A DNA stretch of 64,000 nucleotides. Source: Romanomermis culicivorax. Its lineage: Eukaryota > Nematoda > Enoplea > Mermithida > Mermithidae. The DNA lies in NCBI GenBank assembly GCA_963922205.1, contig CAWUHX010000065.1, forward strand, positions 496,001 to 560,000, read 5' to 3'. Below the pieces are notes generated by a model. It was not told the origin of the DNA. It saw only the letters and a list, made by a program, of their open reading frames with translations, and made no database searches. The translations under genes and the position numbers were made by a program. Below are positions 58,301 through 64,000 of this stretch, in pieces. Every line of letters starts with the position of its first letter. Position 1 is the stretch's first letter.

Positions 58301-61026
58301 CTAAGTATTTCATGGGTCAAATCTAAGCCCAGTGGTGGTGATTATGTTCCTACCCTTCACAACCTGCGACCAGCACCTGCTCAACTGGCACAAACCGCCC
58401 CTATTCTTCCATTATGCATGTATCTCACTTAGCGTAGTTGGTAGAACACCCGTCCTTACATGCAAAGATTCGAAGATTCGAGGCTTTTTCACTGAGCCGA
58501 TTTTAGTGCCCGGAACGTTGGCTTGGGTCATAATATCATAAAAAAAGGTCGGAATAATACTCAAGATAGCTCATGCAAAGCTTATTGTGGAAATCTGACA
58601 AAAAACTTTTTCAATTCTTTGTTCACTGTGGTGGCCGTAAAAGTACGTTGAAGGCTTATTACTGTAGTCAGGAGGAATTTTTCGCTCATTGCGGTAAAAG
58701 TATAATCACTATGGACTTCTTTAGCGTACAACAAGTCAAATAAAGCGAATTTTTAGAATTCACATGTGTGCATACATTCGCTGAGACAAAACTCTGTTTC
58801 AGATCAATCGAATTTTAATCAACCCATTGGCGGGTTGCACCAAACGCCTGTCAGCAAACAGGTAACAGACGTCAGGAAACAAAGATTGTTAACAAGTAAA
58901 GGGAATCCTTATGCACCAAAGCAAACATACAGACAGGGGATTTCTACTTGTTAACGAGTGAAATGCAAATTCGGATAAGTTTGCGTATTATTGTAAAACA
59001 TCATTTTATTCATAAAATTTCAAGCCTATTTTTCTCTTCTAATTGATTTTTCTGAAAAAACGAATGAAAAAATGTCCCCACGAATTATACTAATTTAGAA
59101 CATTTTTCGATAACAGATACACAATTTATTGACCATTTGATATCATTGTCCAAATATTAATCACTAATCGAAGCAACGGCTCGATGAACTACATGCAATA
59201 CAGTGGTTAATGGGCATCACCAAAAATTTGCATATAAGTATCACTGACAATGTATCTTGTGGCTATACTCCATTCATTTTTAATTGATCGATGCAGCAAG
59301 GTCGCAGCCAAACTTTTATTAGCAATTACGGAAAGCTCGTTGACTCTAATCATTTTTACTTCATGATATAGAGTCCTTGATGATCTCTCTTTTTAGTCAT
59401 TTCAAGATTATCGAAATGAGTTCCTGATCGTCAGTAACGCTGCGTTAGCCGAAACTTCATCCGCTGCATCGATCATTTCAAAATGAATGGAGTATAAAAG
59501 TACTTTTCTCGTGAATTGCAGCATTTGAATCTGTTTTACGCCTAAGTTCATTACCATATCTTATTTAGTTTGCTGTTGACTTATCCGGAAATGTTCGGAA
59601 AATTCATGCAGCGCAAAATAAGTATTCTTACTAACAAATAGTTTCTTTTGGCGTTCCACTGATCCCACATTATCAGTGTCATTTTTTGAGCATTTTAAAA
59701 AATTCAATAGGAAAAGCAGCTGGCAGGTTATAAAGAAACGCACCCAATCTACCAGTTTACAAGAAATTTGATGCAACGCCTGTTAACAAGTGAAAAGTCG
59801 GTGGTTTGATGAACACATGCTGCTTGTCTGACACTGATTTGTTTGCTGTTTGGTGCAACCGAAATTTCCTCAAAAATTGTTAACTTGTCTGCTTGATGCA
59901 GCCATATTTTCGCTGCACTGGCTACCTGTTAGCAGGGGAAATGTTTGGTGCATCCGGCTCCAAATTCTTTCAAAAATGCAGATACATTATCGATCTTTTC
60001 GAACAGGTCTCAATAATATCTATCGATTGATGCCCAAATAGTTACGTTTTGGAAGAAAAAATGTGTTTGCATTTGAGTGAGCTCAGACCAAAGAAAGGTA
60101 TTAACCCTTAACGCTCCACATCGATGTATGGTGTAACCCATCCTTTTACAGTGCCCATCAGTCATGCTGGTCAGAACAGGTTCGTGTAAAGGACGGAACT
60201 ACTTTAGCCAACTAACCTGAAACACATTCCCAATCTGTTGTGTAGCATTTTGTTGACCGGGAGTAATGCCCTGGGCAACGATTCCATTTTTGGCCAGAAC
60301 GTTCAACAACGGGTTGCCCGTATCTTGGGCCGGTCCGTTCAATTGCTGACGTTGCAGCAAAGCGGCCGAAACAATCGTTTCGGGCGGAATTTGTTTCAAA
60401 AGTTTAGCGTAAGGCGGATTTATGTCTTCTAAAAGTTCAATTTGCCGCTGCAAAGCTTGCCTGGCTACTTCCTCTTGTCCTTTTTGTAAAAGACTGTCCA
60501 ACAAAGCCAGGCCTATTTGTTCGCCGATTTGTTTGGCGGCTTGAGAGACGGCTTGCTGCGAAATTTGATTGACGATTAATTCTTGTTGGCAGGAAGCTGA
60601 AACAAGTTTTGGGTAACAATGAAATGACATAAGGGCAAAAATTAATGTTGTTGTACGCTTTCACTAAAATGCTACTAAAACGGAGCAAATAAAGCAAATA
60701 AACTGATGTTTGTTGTACTTTTCAACAAACTTCATTTTTTGGTATCAAAATTCTACCGTAGAACTTCGTGTACACGATTTTCAGGACTGTACGCCTTATT
60801 TTAGACGTTTTTGACTAAAAACATTAAAAAAGAAGACTCCAGTTCCATCAGCTTAGTTTCCCATCAATCGACAGGGTTTTTCAAGATCTATCCAAAAAAC
60901 AATATTCAAAGTCTTCTATCTTTCTTCCCCACAAATGCATGGCACGACTAAAGCAGCATGAAAATTGTTCACACCTCTCCAAACGGCAATCAAAATCAAA
61001 AGCTCGATCGAAGTAAGGCGACTCAT
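55349..61026 (-). CDS. Secreted low-complexity protein, 616 aa, unknown function
   Basis: Four exons join in phase: 61026-60975, 60596-60217, 58033-57075 and 55808-55349. Exon 1 encodes a signal peptide (MSRLTSIELLILIAVWRA) that joins exactly at codon GCT to SCQQELIVNQ. Exon 2 is a Gln/Ala/Leu-rich helical segment to residue 144. Exon 3 carries a Gly/Ala/Pro-rich region with GAFGKSLGAF- and GLGS-type repeats (roughly residues 175-270), then a Ser/Thr/Glu-rich stretch. Exon 4 encodes a 153-residue C-terminus with an Asn run (RNNNND) and FLRWNQ end. Donors are GTGTGA, GTTAGT and GTGAGT; acceptors are GTTTCAG, TCTTTAG and TTTTGCAG. Only one cysteine is evident near the N-terminus, so it is not a disulfide-rich cuticle or venom type. 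Composition suggests an extracellular matrix or secreted structural protein; that is inference. Upstream non-coding exons may exist. Confidence 0.75.
55830..57045. repeat. (AAAAG)n microsatellite, about 243 units, filling intron 3
   Basis: 1216 bases of AAAAG with only a few variant units (AAAAC near 55953, AAAAT near 56564 and 56579). It occupies 96% of the 1266-base intron 3 of the secreted-protein gene. On the coding strand it is a CTTTT pyrimidine tract that reaches to within about 20 bases of the 3' splice site. The Lys/Arg/Glu and Phe/Ser/Leu repeat frames across it are not genes. Confidence 0.97.
58423..58495 (+). other. tRNA-like segment (pseudo-tRNA or SINE head)
   Basis: TAGCGTAGTTGG at 58430 fits the internal A-box consensus, and GATTCGAGGC about 44 bases on resembles a B-box at tRNA spacing. 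A 7-bp acceptor stem and a clear anticodon stem are not formed, so it is not called a functional tRNA. Confidence 0.35.
58826..59970. repeat. Dispersed GTTGCACCAAAC modules in intron 2
   Basis: GGGTTGCACCAAACGCCTGT at 58834 is answered by inverted GTTTGGTGCAACC at 59849 and by GTTTGGTGCATCC at 59942. TGTTAACAAGTGAAA, TTGTTAACTTGTC and TTGTTAACGAGTGAAA lie next to them. This is consistent with two or three fragments of one inverted-repeat element, split by the M4 copy. Confidence 0.5.
59264..59496. repeat. MITE family M4, best-preserved copy
   Basis: TATACTCCATTCATTTTTAA plus TTGATCGATGCAGC at the left and GCTGCATCGATCATTTCAAA plus ATGAATGGAGTATA at the right are inverted repeats of about 33 bases. 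Length is 233. Confidence 0.9.
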
Positions 61027-62540
61027 TACAGGGTCTATCGTCGTATAATTACCACTAAATGGATACTACCAATCACATTCAGACCTTCGTGATCAGCGAA
61101 AATAGGAAAAAAATGAGATCATTCGCGGTCCCGTTAAATTTGGGTCAAAATTTTATTTACTTTTACCCAAAACAAGGTTCAATGGAAAATTGGGGCGTCT
61201 AGTACTGTATAGTATAATATGCATAATTTGCTCATATGTTTACTGTATCATACATGGCGCCGCGCGGCCGCCTGTGTGTCGTGGTGAAAGGCGAGAAAGG
61301 GAGGCTATCGGCCTACTAACCTGAAAACGTTAATTTTTTATAAACGCGAGAATAACATAAAAATTATAGAAAAAAAGCTTACCGATTTGAAAAATTATTC
61401 AAAATTGTGACTGAAAGTAATAGTTTGGAAATTCTAATTTAATGAATCGGCTATTCACAACTGGAAACGTCTTTCGAACTGCTAATATGACGATTCACAA
61501 TCGATTTTTCATCCGAGTAAAGCAACTCAAGGTGGTTTGTTCGAATTCAAATGAGCCTCGGAAAGTAAAATAATCGTTAGAAACCGGTGGGCAGACAATA
61601 AACCTGCATCGTAGGCCGAAATCGATTTTTGTCAATTTGTCCTCTCTACTCGAGAGACAAATTTCTCCGTTTACGCAGGGTGATTTCTTGTTTGAACGAA
61701 CATCTTTCTATGCGGCGAGGCTCATTTAGAATAAAATAGACTAATGGAATGAGTTCTCATAGTTTTGTTTTCTGGAAAACTTCTATGACCATAACTGAAC
61801 GAATGTCAACAACATTGGGGAAGACAGGAAGAGCGGCGAAATACAGTAAAAATTGCACTGTACACTCTCCGGTTAAGAAACATTTTCTTGTTAAGCTTTA
61901 TGGATAGCAGTTCATTCGTTTTATTGATTTTCAAGTTTATCTGGATTGAATTGAGCAATTGGCACCGAATATGGCATTTCTCGATCGTATGTCACATAAT
62001 CTATTCACAGCCAACGTTAGAAAAGATAAAAATAAATTCGTCAATGTTCGCCATCATTACTGTGACTTGATATAGAAACGCGCGCGCACAGTTTTTTTCC
62101 TATCCTCAACACTGTTTTTTTTCGACATTTGCCCTATAATTTAAAAAAAAAAATCTGGAATGTGAAAAAAATTTTTGAGGTCTTTCCAGAAATGTGGGAA
62201 AAAATGTTGGGTTTTCATATTGAAAAGATGCATTTCGGTGTATTTTAGGAGGTCCAAATCTCAAAATTTTACTTTAATAATCATTCGCATTTTTTCCTTC
62301 ATAGATTTTTTTTGAGAAAGATCAACACGTCAACTTTCTCAACTTTTTGAAATGTTTGTTCTTTTCTTAACGTAAATTCAATTCAAAAGCTTCGTGGGAG
62401 TATTTTTGAAAAATTTTTACGGTTTTAAAATTTTTCGAATGATAAACTTCTAGAAATGACGATTTCTTGACACAAAATTTGAATCCAATTTTTGAGATAT
62501 GTGTTCAGAATGATTATCAGAATCAGACATGCACGGCAGG
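61027..62540. other. Upstream of the secreted-protein gene; no gene recognised
   Basis: A short GC-rich island (GGCGCCGCGCGGCCGCC at about 61257) stands out in otherwise AT-rich DNA, with a CGCGCGCG run at about 62080. The promoter of the secreted-protein gene should lie in the first few hundred bases. Confidence 0.4.
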
Positions 62541-62960
62541 AATTTTCCAGGGGGGAAGGGGGTGGGTGAGCAAAAAATAAAAAAAAAGGTCTGCAAGCCT
62601 GTTTTTCGTACAAAATATGCACTAAAATCATGAAAAAAGCTGTCTTGGAAAAAGTTCAGGTATGGGTGTTCGACGAATTTTTTTGGCCAGGGCATACCTG
62701 TACTTGGGGAGAGGGGGTTGGGGGGGGACCCCCCCCCAACTCGGCCAACCCTATACCCAAAATCATTTCCCCCCCCAACCCCCCCCCAGTGGCCAGTTGG
62801 GAAAAAATTAAATAAATTTGCCAAAAGGTGTATGTTTTTTGGCCTTTTTTGGGAAAAATTTCGACTTTTTCCTACCCCCCCCCCAACTGGTCGGAGGTCT
62901 TACAGGTATGGGCCAGGGGGGGGGGGGTAGCCAGGGTCTCAGGTGTGGGGGTTTACCCAG
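62541..62960. repeat. G-run/C-run region with inverted segments
   Basis: Runs of 6-13 G or C occur at about 62550, 62717-62740, 62770-62790, 62876-62885 and 62916-62928. GTTGGGGGGGG and CCCCCCCCCCAAC lie back to back at 62718-62741. GGCCAGGGCATACCTGTA (62682) is answered by inverted TACAGGTATGGGCCA (62900). Proline- and glycine-rich frames here come from the runs. Confidence 0.6.
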
Positions 62961-63678
62961 CGTTTTTTTTGTGCACAGACATTTGTGCCAGTGGCACAAA
63001 AAATTTTTTTTCACTAGAAACACACTGAAAACTGCGGAAAAGTTTTATGCCAATAATTTGATAAAAAGTTAACGTTCAACGCATTAATTTTTTGTAAAAA
63101 TCGTGCCCTACCTATTTTTCAGCTAACCATGTCAGTGGGATAAGAAAAAACTGCAAGTAAATAGTACACGACGACTCAAAAAGAAATGGAATGCTGAGAA
63201 AATTCAAATAAATCTTCTAGAATTGTTCAGGAAATTCAAATTGATTCGTCATTATTCGTCATTAGAAAAAATACATTCACAAAAAAATAAAGAAAAAAAT
63301 GTTATCACGAGCACCGTTTTTTTTCCTCGAAGATTTTTTCCACATGAGAACCGGACCCAAATTTTTTTTCCTCATTTTCCAAAAATTTTCCATATGTTTA
63401 AAAACGCTCATAGTGTGGCTACGGATGCTATTTTATGCATTTTAGGAGCATACCCAAGCATTTTGTTGTATTAATAGTCAGAACTCAGAAACCTGCAAAA
63501 ATGAGGAAAAAAATTGAGAAAATTCTGGTTATGTTAGTCAAAATAAGCTCATCAAGAATATATTGGTGTTCTATAGGAGCGGTTAAAGCAAGTTAATGAT
63601 AGAGTTCTCATGGATTTATCCGGTATTAACATTTCTGTAATTCCGATTAGAATCATCTAATTCTATCTAGTTCTTGGT
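62961..63678. other. Non-genic stretch
   Basis: No gene. 63315-63420 resembles 7867-7960 loosely (CACCGTTTTTTTTCC start, AACGCTCATAG end), so a relative of the DNA inside element A may be present. Confidence 0.35.
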
Positions 63679-63900
63679 CCGGCGCGGAGCGCCGGAAAAA
63701 TTTTTGGATTTTCACTTTCTAAAACGCTGGAAAATGAAGCTTCATAAGGTAGGGAAATAAATTAAAATTAGACTGATGAAGTGTAATTTGCTCCCCATTC
63801 CGGCGCGCAGCGCCGGAAAAATTTTCGGGTTTTTATATTCTAAAACGCTGAAAAATAAATCTCTCCAAAAGATAATTTGTGAACAAAAGTTTCAAAATCG
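63679..63900 (+). repeat. Tandem pair with CCGGCGCG-GCGCCGG palindromes, 121-base period
   Basis: CCGGCGCGGAGCGCCGGAAA at 63679 and CCGGCGCGCAGCGCCGGAAA at 63800 are each followed by AATTTTT/TTCGG, TTCTAAAACGCTG and AAAAT. They are two copies of one unit. Confidence 0.8.
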
Positions 63901-64000
63901 CAGTCTAGAATGATGTCTTCAATTTTCACCTTCAATAAACGCAAGAGCTCAGATTGCAAACGCTCAAAAAATTCCAATCATCGAGAGAAAAAAATGAGGA

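Larger units (their letters stand above)
58034..60216 (-). other. Intron 2 of the secreted-protein gene, repeat-rich
   Basis: 2183 bases containing a tRNA-like segment at 58423, related inverted GGTTGCACCAAAC/GTTTGGTGCAACC modules at 58826-58965 and 59756-59970, and an M4 MITE at 59264-59496. Confidence 0.7.

Noticed and set aside
62630..63028. Pro- and Gly-rich frames
   Set aside because: Products of C and G homopolymer runs on both strands.

Overview
The window looks like nuclear DNA of a metazoan, most likely a nematode. It is AT-rich and intron-bearing, with GT...AG introns of about 45 bases to 2.2 kb that mostly end in TTTCAG-like acceptors. It carries one-to-one recognisable animal genes and nematode-style seven-transmembrane chemoreceptors, and is dense in the 7-mer TACTGTA/TACAGTA that also litters Caenorhabditis introns. 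Nothing in it is bacterial in layout: no operons, no CRISPR, no ribosome-binding sites.

Layout. 1-3782 (+): 3' part of a large toxin-like/RTX-like gene, broken by stops and frameshifts but with its last two introns intact. 3.8-9.9 kb: no gene; one MITE and a foldback-type element. 9.9-14.6 kb (-): an eight-exon MYT1-family zinc-finger transcription factor, reconstructed in full (507 aa), ortholog-like to C. elegans ztf-11. 14.6-21.1 kb: its upstream region. 21.1-25.3 kb: a 4.2-kb inverted repeat with arms of about 1.2 kb. 27.8-45.8 kb: three paralogous 7TM receptors (two -, one +), each with one intron at exactly the same codon position. The first carries a 2-nt frameshift; the second has an intron that is 89% (TGAC)n. 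47.6-49.8 kb: two small + strand gene candidates, each followed by AATAAA. 49.9-54.6 kb: repeats, tandem arrays and MITEs. 55.3-61.0 kb (-): a four-exon gene for a 616-aa secreted low-complexity protein whose third intron is 96% (AAAAG)n. 61-64 kb: no gene; G-run-rich DNA and a palindromic tandem repeat.

The genes do not form a pathway. The three receptors form a tandem/divergent cluster from local duplication; the MYT1 factor and the secreted protein are unrelated neighbours. The most unusual content is non-coding. At least four short-interspersed inverted-repeat families (called M1-M4 here) occur in several copies and are nested in one another. Four elements have ends that are inverted arrays of short tandem units (foldback architecture). 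Two introns consist almost wholly of one microsatellite.

All calls were made by reading; no database search was run. Exon boundaries were placed by GT/AG signals, phase and paralog comparison and may be off by one or two bases; copy boundaries of repeats are approximate (about 10 bases).
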